Source of the DNA: Bordetella parapertussis | GTDB lineage: Bacteria > Pseudomonadota > Gammaproteobacteria > Burkholderiales > Burkholderiaceae_D | Direction: 5' to 3' | NCBI GenBank assembly: GCA_945867725.1 | Contig: CAMBJI010000154.1 | Coordinates: 1-5,470, forward strand | Length of the DNA stretch: 5,470 bases | In this document: positions 1-5,470 of the stretch, in pieces | How positions within the stretch are numbered: position 1 is the first letter of the stretch | Layout of the letters: each line of letters begins with the position of its first letter | Notes under the pieces: generated by a model | What the model was told of the DNA's origin: nothing | What the model saw: the letters and a program-made list of their open reading frames with translations, nothing else | Database searches by the model: none | Made by a program: the position numbers and the translations under genes

Positions 1-24
1 CTTTCGTTTACCAATGATTTAGAG

Positions 25-75
25 ACCCGCAGAAATAACCCGTCAAATTGGGTGTGCTGAATAAGCGGGTGTTTT
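25..75 (+). terminator. possible intrinsic terminator (nested hairpin plus short T run)
   Basis: ACCCGC at 25-30 can pair with GCGGGT at 65-70, and inside it ACCC at 38-41 can pair with GGGT at 50-53. The outer stem is followed by GTTTT at 71-75. ACCCG at 38-42 could instead pair with CGGGT at 66-70, so two folds compete. The T run is short and lies on the plus-strand side, so the element would serve a rightward transcript entering from outside the window, not dprA. It is a weak call because the loop is long and no plus-strand gene is seen. Confidence 0.25.
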
Positions 76-140
76 ATGGCGAGTCGATGGGGTTGTTTAA
101 TTATCTAGTGAGGAAAATCAACAAATTGATGACAGTTTTG

Positions 141-192
141 CAGCGATAAAATTTTACGGTTTTATTTGCTGAGTTTTCTCTGCGATTTTTTT
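141..192 (+). terminator. possible hairpins with T tract just beyond the dprA stop
   Basis: CAGC at 141-144 and ATAAAA at 146-151 can pair with TTTTAT at 160-165 and GCTG at 168-171, giving an AU-rich stem of about ten pairs with an internal bulge. A competing small hairpin at 168-183 (GC-GAG / CTC-GC, TTTT loop) is followed by seven Ts at 186-192. The T tract is on the plus strand, so it would stop rightward transcription from running antisense into dprA. On the dprA strand the larger hairpin is followed only by a short CAAAA stretch, so a dprA terminator is not convincing. Confidence 0.25.
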
Positions 193-198
193 GAAGAT

Positions 199-1317
199 TC
201 AGCTAATACGCCGATATTGTCCGCCCGGCAGTAATTCCATTTGTCCATTCAGTTCCAATGTCAGTAATCCCGCTTGAACTTCTGCGACAGATAAATCAGA
301 ACGTTGCAAAAGTTGGTCAACGGACACCGGATCATAACCAGCCACCTCAAGCAAATAGTGCAGTGAGGGATCAGTTTGCATCGGTTCATTTAGTGCGGGC
401 AGTGGTGAGTTGCCGGGACTCCAGCGCAACTCTTCCATAATGTCTTGCGCAGATTCCACCAGCTTTGCGCCTTGCCGTATCAGTACGTGGCAACCCTTGG
501 ACAAGGGCGAATGAATAGAGCCGGGAATTGCAAACACCTCCCGGCCTTGTTCCAATGCGCTGCGAGCCGTGATCAGCGAGCCGGATTGTGCGGCGGCTTC
601 AACCACCAGAACACCCATCGCCAAACCACTGATGATGCGATTGCGCCGTGGGAAGTTCGACGCTATCGCTGGTGTACCCAATGGATACTCGCTGAGTAGG
701 CAACCTGCTTCGGCGATTTGGTGGGCCAGTTCCCGGTTGCGTGCCGGATAGACTAAATCCAAACCGGTGCCAGTCACTGCCACGGTGGATCCACCAACAT
801 GGCCAGATCGTGTGTGGAGTAACGCGCCTTGATGTGCGGCAGCATCAATCCCCAAGGCCAAACCTGAGATGACGGTTAGTCCTGCAGCACTCAATACGTG
901 AGCGAATCGTTCCGCATTTTGCAGGCCTTGTTTCGTCGCATTGCGACTGCCCACAATGGCAATCGAAGGGCGAGTCAGAAGAGCGATATCACCTTTGGCA
1001 TAAAGTACGGGCGGCGGATCGCTAATGTTGAGCAGTGATTTGGGGTATTGGTGGTCGGCAAGTGTCAGCACATGATTGTCCGGATGGTCAGCCCATGCCA
1101 GTGTGCGGTCTATCTTGGTTTGCAAGGCTTCGGAAACGGGAGCGCAGAGTGCATAGGCAATTTTTTCTGGAACGCATTTTTGCAATGAAGAAAACCCTGC
1201 GCCGAAAATTTCTGACGGCAACCCAAAACGCGTCAGTAGTTCGCGCGCAGTTTGCGGACCGACGCCTTCGGTATCCATCAACCTGATCCACGAGGCCAGT
1301 TCCTCAGCGCTTGTCAT
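199..1317 (-). CDS. dprA: DNA-processing protein DprA (Smf)
   Basis: DprA is a cytoplasmic protein that binds incoming single-stranded DNA during natural transformation and helps load RecA on it; it is also found in species not known to be competent. The 372 residues show the full family architecture. A helical SAM-like/HhH domain with the GVGPQTA turn lies near residues 7-50. The Rossmann-like DprA core spans roughly 90-295, with GSRNAT at 123-128, SGLALGIDAAAH at 151-162, YPARN at 190-194, NFPRRNRIISG at 221-231 and AIPGS at 263-267. A C-terminal winged-helix domain covers about 312-372. The ATG at 1317-1315 overlaps the tsaP stop as ATGA, and an AAGGA ribosome binding site lies 6 bases upstream, which supports this start. 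It is probably co-transcribed with tsaP. No truncation or missing motif is seen. Confidence 0.96.
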   Translation of the reverse strand: MTSAEELASWIRLMDTEGVGPQTARELLTRFGLPSEIFGAGFSSLQKCVPEKIAYALCAPVSEALQTKIDRTLAWADHPDNHVLTLADHQYPKSLLNISDPPPVLYAKGDIALLTRPSIAIVGSRNATKQGLQNAERFAHVLSAAGLTVISGLALGIDAAAHQGALLHTRSGHVGGSTVAVTGTGLDLVYPARNRELAHQIAEAGCLLSEYPLGTPAIASNFPRRNRIISGLAMGVLVVEAAAQSGSLITARSALEQGREVFAIPGSIHSPLSKGCHVLIRQGAKLVESAQDIMEELRWSPGNSPLPALNEPMQTDPSLHYLLEVAGYDPVSVDQLLQRSDLSVAEVQAGLLTLELNGQMELLPGGQYRRIS

Positions 1318-2354
1318 CGCACATCCTTGTCGACGGACTCGACCGTATCGCCGATCGTGAAGGTATCTTTGGCACGCATGACCACGGCTAGCGCAGCTTC
1401 ATCGGTAACATCAAAGACCAATAGGGTGGCAATTTCGTCTGGCATAGATGCATTTGGGGCAGGCTGTTTGGTTTTGCCGTAAATTTTAACGTGTCGTACC
1501 ACGGCCACGACGCTGCCAGTGTCCAGACCTTGGCGTTGGCCCCGGTTGATGGCCACAATATCGTTCACACTAGCCCATGTCGCACCCCTCAGCACGGAGG
1601 CCACACGTCCCGAAACAGCCGGCGTCGGATGAGGCAACCACTGTTGCTGTTCGAGGTTTACCAATGGAACAAGCCGATCGCCCACCAGAATTTCGGCATC
1701 GGATGAGGTCACCTTGAATTGGTGCATCGCATCGCGTCCCGCTCTCAGCAGGTCCGCTGTGCCTACGCGCAGACTGGTCAGTGCCAGCGGTTTTCCTGTG
1801 TCGGGATCGACGATCGTTTGCAGGGGACGGATCACTTGAAACCGTGTGTGCTCATTCAACGTGCCGGACACAAAGATCGCATCGCCCATCGAAGCCATTC
1901 GCCGCCCGTCTGCCAGGCCTGCGACCTTAGGCGCCAGCGCTAGCGCATCGGCTGGCACTAAGGTCGTCTTGCTCAGCCTTTTTTCGAGCTCGGGTGCGAT
2001 CACAGGCAAGGGGGCAGCGCGCTGGCTTTCTGTGCGCACCGACGGTGAGCGGTGGACGACGGACATGGCGTCGCTCTGCCGTAAACTCAGTTGCTGCCGT
2101 TCGCGATCAAAGTAGATGGTCTGACCCGGATAAATCCAGTGCGGATCGCGAATCTGTTCACGATTGCGTTCCCAGACGGCGCTCCAGCACCACGGATTCT
2201 CCAGAAAGGTGGCGGCGATTTGCCACAAGGTGTCCCCTTCTTTCACTCGGTGCTTATCGGGTGCGGTCACTAAAAACTCGCAACGGGCCTTGGCTACTGC
2301 CTGCGGTAGCAGGACGAACAGAAGTAACAGGGCGGCTGTGCTAAACTTTTTCAT
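1314..2354 (-). CDS. tsaP: secreted LysM peptidoglycan-binding protein, likely TsaP (type IV pilus secretin-associated)
   Basis: The 346-residue protein starts with a Sec signal peptide: MKK, a hydrophobic core at about 4-17, and a likely cut after AVA near residue 21. There is no lipobox at Cys24, so a lipoprotein is unlikely. A LysM domain follows at about 35-82 (HRVKEGDTLWQIA ... NREQIRDPHWIYPGQTIYF), which binds peptidoglycan in the periplasm. A charged, proline-containing linker leads to a C-terminal region (about 245-340) with the INRGQRQGLDTGSVVAVV and FTIGDTVES patterns of FlgT-C-like domains. This LysM plus FlgT-C-like layout next to dprA is that of TsaP, which anchors the PilQ secretin ring to peptidoglycan in Neisseria, Myxococcus and Pseudomonas. 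The function is inferred from architecture and neighbourhood. A generic LysM protein remains possible, because no pilus gene is in the window. The start is the first ATG and directly precedes the signal peptide. A weak AAGAG site lies 9 bases upstream (2364-2368). Confidence 0.85.
   Translation of the reverse strand: MKKFSTAALLLLFVLLPQAVAKARCEFLVTAPDKHRVKEGDTLWQIAATFLENPWCWSAVWERNREQIRDPHWIYPGQTIYFDRERQQLSLRQSDAMSVVHRSPSVRTESQRAAPLPVIAPELEKRLSKTTLVPADALALAPKVAGLADGRRMASMGDAIFVSGTLNEHTRFQVIRPLQTIVDPDTGKPLALTSLRVGTADLLRAGRDAMHQFKVTSSDAEILVGDRLVPLVNLEQQQWLPHPTPAVSGRVASVLRGATWASVNDIVAINRGQRQGLDTGSVVAVVRHVKIYGKTKQPAPNASMPDEIATLLVFDVTDEAALAVVMRAKDTFTIGDTVESVDKDVR
1324..1328 (-). promoter_or_regulatory. 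dprA ribosome binding site inside tsaP
   Basis: On the minus strand this reads AAGGA, with 6 bases between it and the dprA ATG. It lies in the last codons of tsaP. Together with the ATGA overlap it suggests translational coupling, while still allowing independent initiation. Confidence 0.7.
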
Positions 2355-2368
2355 TAGATTTCACTCTT

Positions 2369-2403
2369 GTTTGTGACTATCGAAACAGATTTGGCCATCA
2401 CAA
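2369..2403 (-). promoter_or_regulatory. candidate sigma-70 promoter for tsaP-dprA
   Basis: On the minus strand TTGTGA (2403-2398) and GATAGT (2381-2376) are separated by 16 bases, each matching four of six consensus bases. Transcription would start near 2369, leaving a leader of only about 15 bases that begins at the AAGAG ribosome binding site. The position is right, but the hexamers are only moderate. Confidence 0.35.
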
Positions 2404-2445
2404 AATGCGTTGTGGATTTTGCACGAACATGAATGGCTGCTGTTT

Positions 2446-2451
2446 TGTAAT
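2446..2451 (+). promoter_or_regulatory. candidate -10 box for def-fmt
   Basis: TGTAAT matches the -10 consensus in five of six bases and lies 35 bases before the def ATG. It predicts a start near 2458 and a leader of about 29 bases. No good -35 hexamer is found at the proper distance, so this is tentative. Confidence 0.25.
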
Positions 2452-2486
2452 CACTGAATTTTTCGTCTTTGTTGCGCAAAAGCTGT

Positions 2487-3020
2487 ATGCCTCTACGAAC
2501 AATCCTCCGTTACCCAGATAGTCGCTTGCACAAGATCGCCAAACCGGTGACGGTATTTGATGATCGCCTCAGGCAATTGGTCGCCGACATGGCAGAAACC
2601 ATGTACGAAGCACCAGGCATTGGCTTGGCCGCAACGCAAATTGATGTGCATGAGCAAGTTATCGTGCTCGATGTTTCCGAAACACGCGATCAGTTGCAGG
2701 TGCTTATCAACCCTGAAATCCTCTGGGCCAGCGAACAGCGCAGTGTGTACGACGAAGGCTGTTTGTCCGTGCCGGGCATTTTTGATGGTGTCGAGCGCCC
2801 GTCGCAAGTACGCGTGCGGGCGTTGAATGTCGAGGGCGTGGTCCGCGAATTTGAGGCCGATGGTTTGCTCGCAGTCTGTGTTCAGCATGAAATGGATCAC
2901 TTGCTTGGCAAGGTCTTTGTGGAATACCTATCGCCGCTCAAGCGCAATCGCATCAAGAGCAAACTGCAAAAAGAAGAGCGCGAGCTTAAAAAAGAACGTC
3001 AGCCCGACACGGTGCGTTAA
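2487..3020 (+). CDS. def: peptide deformylase
   Basis: Def removes the N-formyl group from nascent polypeptides in the cytoplasm, with a ferrous (or other divalent) ion held by one Cys and two His. All three family motifs are intact: GIGLAATQ at residues 44-51, EGCLSVP with metal ligand Cys92 at 90-96, and QHEMDH with His134, catalytic Glu135 and His138 at 133-138. From the ATG at 2487 the protein has 177 residues, close to the usual 165-180. It opens with [21 protein letters not shown], matching the family's typical N-terminus. An in-frame TTG at 2469 would add six residues that the family does not have, so it was rejected. No clear Shine-Dalgarno site precedes the ATG. The C-terminus is a charged Lys/Glu-rich helix (about 150-172). 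The gene is followed after three bases by fmt, the classic operon for making and removing N-formyl-methionine. Confidence 0.97.
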   Translation: MPLRTILRYPDSRLHKIAKPVTVFDDRLRQLVADMAETMYEAPGIGLAATQIDVHEQVIVLDVSETRDQLQVLINPEILWASEQRSVYDEGCLSVPGIFDGVERPSQVRVRALNVEGVVREFEADGLLAVCVQHEMDHLLGKVFVEYLSPLKRNRIKSKLQKEERELKKERQPDTVR

Positions 3021-3023
3021 TCG

Positions 3024-3983
3024 ATGAAAGTTATTTTCGCCGGCACGCCCGAGTTTGCTGCCGTCGCTCTCGCTGCTTTGCATGAGGCGGGTTTCGATCT
3101 GCCGCTGGTGCTTACCCAGCCGGATCGCCCTGCCGGGCGAGGCATGCAGTTACAACTCTCACCCGTCAAACAGCTCGCGCAGCAATATGGCATTCCGGTG
3201 GCGCAGCCGGTCTCGCTGAAGACCGATGGCAAATACCGCGAAATTGCGGCGCAAGCCCAGGCCTTGCTGCGCGATACGCCGCATGACGTGATGGTGGTGG
3301 CCGCGTATGGACTTATTTTGCCCGCATCGGTGTTACAGATACCGCGGCTGGGCTGCATTAATATCCACGCCTCCCTGCTGCCGCGCTGGCGGGGCGCGGC
3401 GCCGATTCACCGCGCGATCGAGGCGGGTGATACCCAGACTGGCATCACCTTGATGCAAATGGATGAAGGGCTGGACACCGGCGCCATGATCGCTGTGGGT
3501 CCTGAAGCGATCGCCCCGGATGACACGACCGCGAGCCTGCATGATCGGCTGGCCGCCTTGGGCGGACGCATGATGGTGGATGCACTGACCCGACTGGCGC
3601 ACGGCGCGGACCTCAGTCTGACGCCACAACCCTCAGAAGGCGTCAGCTACGCCGCCAAAATATCGAAACAGGAGGCCGTACTCGATTTCCGACAGCCTGC
3701 AGCGGCACTTGAGCGGCGCATCCGCGCGTTTCATCCTTTTCCCGGTGCCGTCGCGCAGATTGGCAATGTGGCGCTCAAGGTGAGCGCTGCTCGCCTGTCG
3801 ACGGCGCGCGGCGAGGCGGGTGAAGTGCTGGCCGCCGATGCGTCGGGCGTGACGGTTGCCTGTGGCGAAGGAGCGCTGACCTTCACCGAACTGCAAAAAC
3901 CGGGCGGCAAGCGTCTCGCTGCCGCGCCCTTCCTGCAAGGATTTGCTATCGCCGTAGGGCAGCGCTTTCAAATCATTGCTTGA
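3024..3983 (+). CDS. fmt: methionyl-tRNA formyltransferase
   Basis: Fmt transfers the formyl group of 10-formyl-tetrahydrofolate to Met-tRNA(fMet), making the initiator tRNA used by bacterial ribosomes. The 319 residues match the family length. The N-terminal Rossmann domain begins [12 protein letters not shown] and has the [15 protein letters not shown] loop near 38-52. The catalytic segment [17 protein letters not shown] at 112-128 carries Asn113 and His115, and Asp151 lies in MDEGLDTG, agreeing with the Asn-His-Asp triad of the family. The C-terminal OB-fold, tRNA-binding domain (about 210-315) includes [11 protein letters not shown] and the ending LQKPGGKRL. The ATG lies three bases after the def stop with no evident Shine-Dalgarno site, so translation probably depends on ribosomes finishing def. 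No terminator lies directly after the stop; the metH promoter and riboswitch begin at once. Confidence 0.97.
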   Translation: MKVIFAGTPEFAAVALAALHEAGFDLPLVLTQPDRPAGRGMQLQLSPVKQLAQQYGIPVAQPVSLKTDGKYREIAAQAQALLRDTPHDVMVVAAYGLILPASVLQIPRLGCINIHASLLPRWRGAAPIHRAIEAGDTQTGITLMQMDEGLDTGAMIAVGPEAIAPDDTTASLHDRLAALGGRMMVDALTRLAHGADLSLTPQPSEGVSYAAKISKQEAVLDFRQPAAALERRIRAFHPFPGAVAQIGNVALKVSAARLSTARGEAGEVLAADASGVTVACGEGALTFTELQKPGGKRLAAAPFLQGFAIAVGQRFQIIA

Positions 3984-3997
3984 ATTACCGCTATAAT
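3967..3997 (+). promoter_or_regulatory. metH promoter at the fmt 3' end
   Basis: A perfect TATAAT lies at 3992-3997, just past the fmt stop. No strong -35 is found; the nearest options are TTCAAA (3967-3972) or neighbouring hexamers inside the last fmt codons. The expected transcription start is about 4002-4005, exactly at the 5' strand of riboswitch helix P1. This makes an independent metH promoter credible despite the poor -35. Confidence 0.6.
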
Positions 3998-4001
3998 TCG
4001 A

Positions 4002-4082
4002 CGGCGCCGATTTGATGAAACAAGTCAAAACCAGCTTGCGGGCGCCGGGGAGAAAGTCCCAGCACAAATACTGCTAAAGCGG
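4002..4082 (+). promoter_or_regulatory. SAM-II-type riboswitch aptamer (SAM-II/SAM-V fold, long-loop form)
   Basis: The RNA can fold as the H-type pseudoknot of the SAM-II family. P1 pairs CGGCGCC (4002-4008) with GGCGCCG (4041-4047). The loop after the 5' strand opens with GATTTG (4009-4014) and ends with TTGC (4036-4039). After P1 come CAAAT (4065-4069) and GCTAAAGCGG (4073-4082). P2 pairs CC-A-GCTT (4031-4037) with AAGCGG (4077-4082), six pairs with A4033 bulged. The conserved SAM-II blocks, as I know them, are GAUUU, UUGC, an AAAU segment and GCUAAA, and all occur here in order. Extra length lies in loop 1 (about 4015-4030) and in the linker, where GGGA (4048-4051) and TCCC (4057-4060) form a small hairpin. 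The target, methionine synthase, fits SAM sensing. The assignment was made by eye; the long loops leave SAM-II versus SAM-V open. Confidence 0.82.
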
Positions 4083-4106
4083 AACGCGCACCCGGCTTCG
4101 CTTTGC
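4073..4106 (+). promoter_or_regulatory. predicted antiterminator linking aptamer and terminator
   Basis: AAAGCG (4076-4081) is the exact complement of CGCTTT (4099-4104). With U4075 bulged, GC (4073-4074) also pairs with GC (4105-4106), giving eight pairs in total. The first strand is the 3' half of aptamer helix P2 including the GCTAAA core. The second is the loop of the terminator hairpin. The helix would enclose the 5' half of the terminator stem, so it excludes both P2 and the terminator. This predicts ON without SAM and OFF with SAM. It is inferred from base pairing only. Confidence 0.6.
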
Positions 4107-4121
4107 AAGCCGGGTTTTTTT
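4090..4121 (+). terminator. intrinsic terminator of the metH riboswitch
   Basis: ACCCGGCTT (4090-4098) and AAGCCGGGT (4107-4115) form a perfect GC-rich stem of eight to nine pairs with an eight-base loop, CGCTTTGC. Seven Ts follow at 4115-4121. It lies between the aptamer and metH, so it acts as the expression platform. Because fmt has no other visible terminator, it may also end def-fmt transcripts when SAM is plentiful. Confidence 0.88.
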
Positions 4122-4201
4122 ATGTGCGCACCAAGAACCTGTGTCGGTAGTATTGGCGATACAGAATCTAAAAACATACTGTATTTACAAAACTGTACTC
4201 G
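4122..4201 (+). other. metH leader downstream of the terminator
   Basis: These 80 bases separate the terminator from the metH ATG. The second half is AU-rich and has no Shine-Dalgarno sequence. ATACAG (4159-4164) and CTGTAT (4179-4184) form an inverted repeat with a 14-base loop, and ACTGTA occurs twice (4178-4183 and 4192-4197). A weak promoter-like pair, TTGGCG (4153-4158) and CATACT (4175-4180) with a 16-base spacer, is present but unconvincing. No known protein-binding site was recognised. Confidence 0.4.
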
Positions 4202-5470
4202 ATGAAACGCGACGCTATTTCCTCTACCGAAGCCCAGCTGCGCTCGCTGTTAGCCCAGCGTATTCTGATCCTCGACGGTGCGATGGGCACCATGATTCAG
4301 CTTTACAAGCTGAGTGAGGAAGATTATCGCGGCACGCGCTTTGCTGATTTCTCAGTACCGGGAAAAGAGGTTTTCGTTAAAGGTAATAATGAATTGCTGA
4401 CGCTGACTCAGCCGCAAATCATTCAGGAAATTCACGAGCAATATCTGGCCGCTGGCGCCGATCTGATCGAGACCAACACCTTTGGTTCGACCAGCATCGC
4501 CCAGGACGATTACCACATGGCGCATCTCGTCTATGAGATGAATGTGCAGGCGGCGCGAATTGCGCGCGCGGCTTGCGATAAATACGCCACACCCGACAAG
4601 CCGCGTTTCGTCGCCGGCGCCCTGGGGCCCACACCGAAAACGGCATCCATTTCGCCAGACGTTAACGATCCCGGTGCGCGCAATGTGAATTTCGATCAGC
4701 TCGTTGCCGCGTATCTCGAGCAGACCCGGGCGTTGGTGGAAGGCGGCGCTGACGTGCTGCTGGTCGAAACCGTATTCGACACGCTCAACTGCAAGGCAGC
4801 TTTATTCGCTGTTGATCAGTTCTTTGAAGAGAGCGGACAGCGTTTGCCTATCATGATTTCAGGGACCGTTACTGATGCATCGGGCCGCGTCTTGTCCGGG
4901 CAAACCGTTAGCGGATTCTGGAATTCGGTACGACATGCCAAGCCACTCACCATAGGATTGAATTGCGCACTCGGTGCGGCGCTCATGCGTCCGTATGCAG
5001 AAGAGCTGTCAAAGATCGCCGAAACCTTCGTTTGCATTTATCCCAACGCTGGCCTGCCCAACCCCATGTCGGACACGGGCTTTGACGAGACGCCGGATGT
5101 CACTTCCGCGCTACTGAAAGACTTTGCTGACAGTGGTTTTGTGAACATCGCCGGTGGCTGCTGTGGCACGACGCCCGAGCATATTCAGGCGATAGCAGAG
5201 ACGGTAAAAACGATCGCACCGCGCAAGATTCCTACACACCTGCATCAGATGCGGCTCTCGGGTCTTGAGCCCTATGTGATCGACGAGGACTCGCTGTTCG
5301 TCAACGTGGGCGAGCGTACCAACGTCACCGGTTCGAAAGCTTTCGCGCGCATGATCCTCAATGAGCAATACGAGGAGGCGCTTGCCGTCGCACGTCAGCA
5401 GGTAGAAAACGGTGCGCAAATTATTGATGTGAACATGGATGAGGCGATGCTCGATTCGGTCGCCGCCATG
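4202..5470 (+). CDS. metH: cobalamin-dependent methionine synthase, N-terminal part (cut by window edge)
   Basis: MetH moves a methyl group from 5-methyl-tetrahydrofolate through cob(I)alamin to homocysteine, giving methionine and free tetrahydrofolate in the cytoplasm. The window holds 423 residues of a protein that is about 1,200 residues long in E. coli. Residues about 10-340 are the homocysteine-binding barrel: DGAMGT at 25-30, ETNTFG at 90-95, and the zinc ligands Cys255 in GLNCALG and Cys320-Cys321 in GGCCGT, spaced as in E. coli. The folate-binding barrel starts near 360 with [15 protein letters not shown] and is cut after [12 protein letters not shown]. The later cap, cobalamin-binding and reactivation domains lie outside the window. 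The ATG at 4202 is the first possible start, since the frame has a TAA at 4169 and no start codon between. No Shine-Dalgarno site is seen. Expression is probably controlled by the upstream SAM-II-type switch. Confidence 0.97.
   Translation, partial: MKRDAISSTEAQLRSLLAQRILILDGAMGTMIQLYKLSEEDYRGTRFADFSVPGKEVFVKGNNELLTLTQPQIIQEIHEQYLAAGADLIETNTFGSTSIAQDDYHMAHLVYEMNVQAARIARAACDKYATPDKPRFVAGALGPTPKTASISPDVNDPGARNVNFDQLVAAYLEQTRALVEGGADVLLVETVFDTLNCKAALFAVDQFFEESGQRLPIMISGTVTDASGRVLSGQTVSGFWNSVRHAKPLTIGLNCALGAALMRPYAEELSKIAETFVCIYPNAGLPNPMSDTGFDETPDVTSALLKDFADSGFVNIAGGCCGTTPEHIQAIAETVKTIAPRKIPTHLHQMRLSGLEPYVIDEDSLFVNVGERTNVTGSKAFARMILNEQYEEALAVARQQVENGAQIIDVNMDEAMLDSVAAM

Larger units (their letters stand above)
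1..198. other. AT-rich stretch without a convincing gene, downstream of dprA
   Basis: This stretch is about 37% GC, clearly lower than the coding regions to its right. No reading frame in it has a plausible start, ribosome binding site and recognisable protein. A plus-strand frame is open from base 1 to a TGA at 58-60, but its 19 residues are not recognisable and it overlaps a hairpin, so a gene tail there cannot be shown. In many beta- and gammaproteobacteria dprA is followed closely by smg (DUF494) and topA; the start of smg is not visible here. Two hairpins in the stretch are listed separately. Confidence 0.5.

Noticed and set aside
2469..2486. Upstream TTG start for def adding six residues
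   Set aside because: The added residues do not match the family N-terminus, while the ATG at 2487 gives the standard [11 protein letters not shown] start. Neither has a good ribosome binding site.
2429..2521. 30-codon plus-strand frame starting in the tsaP-def intergenic region and overlapping the def start in another frame
   Set aside because: It has no ribosome binding site and no recognisable features, and two thirds of it lies upstream of def in AT-rich sequence; chance is enough to explain it.
2493..2900. 135-codon minus-strand open frame antisense to def
   Set aside because: It lies wholly opposite an intact def with all catalytic motifs, and its protein shows no recognisable domain; it is a shadow frame.
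3397..3407. The 11-mer CGGCGCCGATT inside fmt is identical to the start of the riboswitch (4002-4012)
   Set aside because: It encodes conserved Fmt residues (around GAAPI) and lacks all downstream aptamer elements; it is chance in GC-rich coding sequence.
3633..4067. 144-codon minus-strand open frame covering the fmt end and the riboswitch
   Set aside because: It is antisense to the conserved fmt C-terminus and to the aptamer, and has no recognisable protein family.
4002..4121. SAH riboswitch or SAM-I riboswitch in front of metH
   Set aside because: The SAH riboswitch hallmark blocks (GAGGAGCGCUGC-like and GCCAGGCUCGG-like) are absent and no SAM-I four-way junction can be drawn, whereas the SAM-II blocks are present in order.
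4159..4197. LexA-like site suggested by CTGTAT and ACAG elements before metH
   Set aside because: The LexA pattern CTG-N10-CAG is not met; the eight bases after CTGT (4179-4182) are followed by AACT, not ACAG.

Overview
The window looks like a piece of a betaproteobacterial chromosome, probably Burkholderiales or a relative. This is inferred from the close family resemblance of the Def, Fmt, DprA and MetH proteins and from the gene order. The def-fmt and LysM protein-dprA pairs lie back to back, much as in Pseudomonas and many beta/gammaproteobacteria. All genes are intact except metH, which the right edge cuts. I see no insertion sequence, tRNA, rRNA, CRISPR array or phage gene. The window is core chromosome, and its most interesting part is a structured RNA element in front of metH.

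Layout. Positions 1-198 are AT-rich (about 37% GC) and without a convincing gene. On the minus strand, tsaP (a LysM protein, 1314-2354) is followed by dprA (199-1317), with an ATGA stop/start overlap. A 132-base divergent intergenic region (2355-2486) carries the start signals for both directions. On the plus strand, def (2487-3020) and fmt (3024-3983) are 3 bases apart and form the translation-initiation operon. Positions 3984-4201 form the metH control region: a TATAAT box, a SAM-II-type riboswitch, an intrinsic terminator and an 80-base leader. metH starts at 4202 and runs off the window with 423 codons present.

How the parts work together. Fmt formylates Met-tRNA(fMet) using 10-formyl-tetrahydrofolate, and Def later removes the formyl group from nascent proteins. 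MetH makes methionine from homocysteine and 5-methyl-tetrahydrofolate, and methionine is the precursor of S-adenosylmethionine (SAM). The RNA leader of metH carries the conserved blocks of the SAM-II aptamer in the right order: P1 strands, GATTT, TTGC, AAAT and GCTAAA. Its pseudoknot strand is also complementary to the loop of the terminator. This predicts that SAM binding frees the terminator and shuts metH off. No separate fmt terminator is visible, so the same switch may decide whether def-fmt transcripts continue into metH.

The minus-strand pair joins a type IV pilus secretin-associated, peptidoglycan-binding protein (TsaP) to the DNA-processing protein DprA. Both can serve natural transformation, though neither is specific proof of competence.
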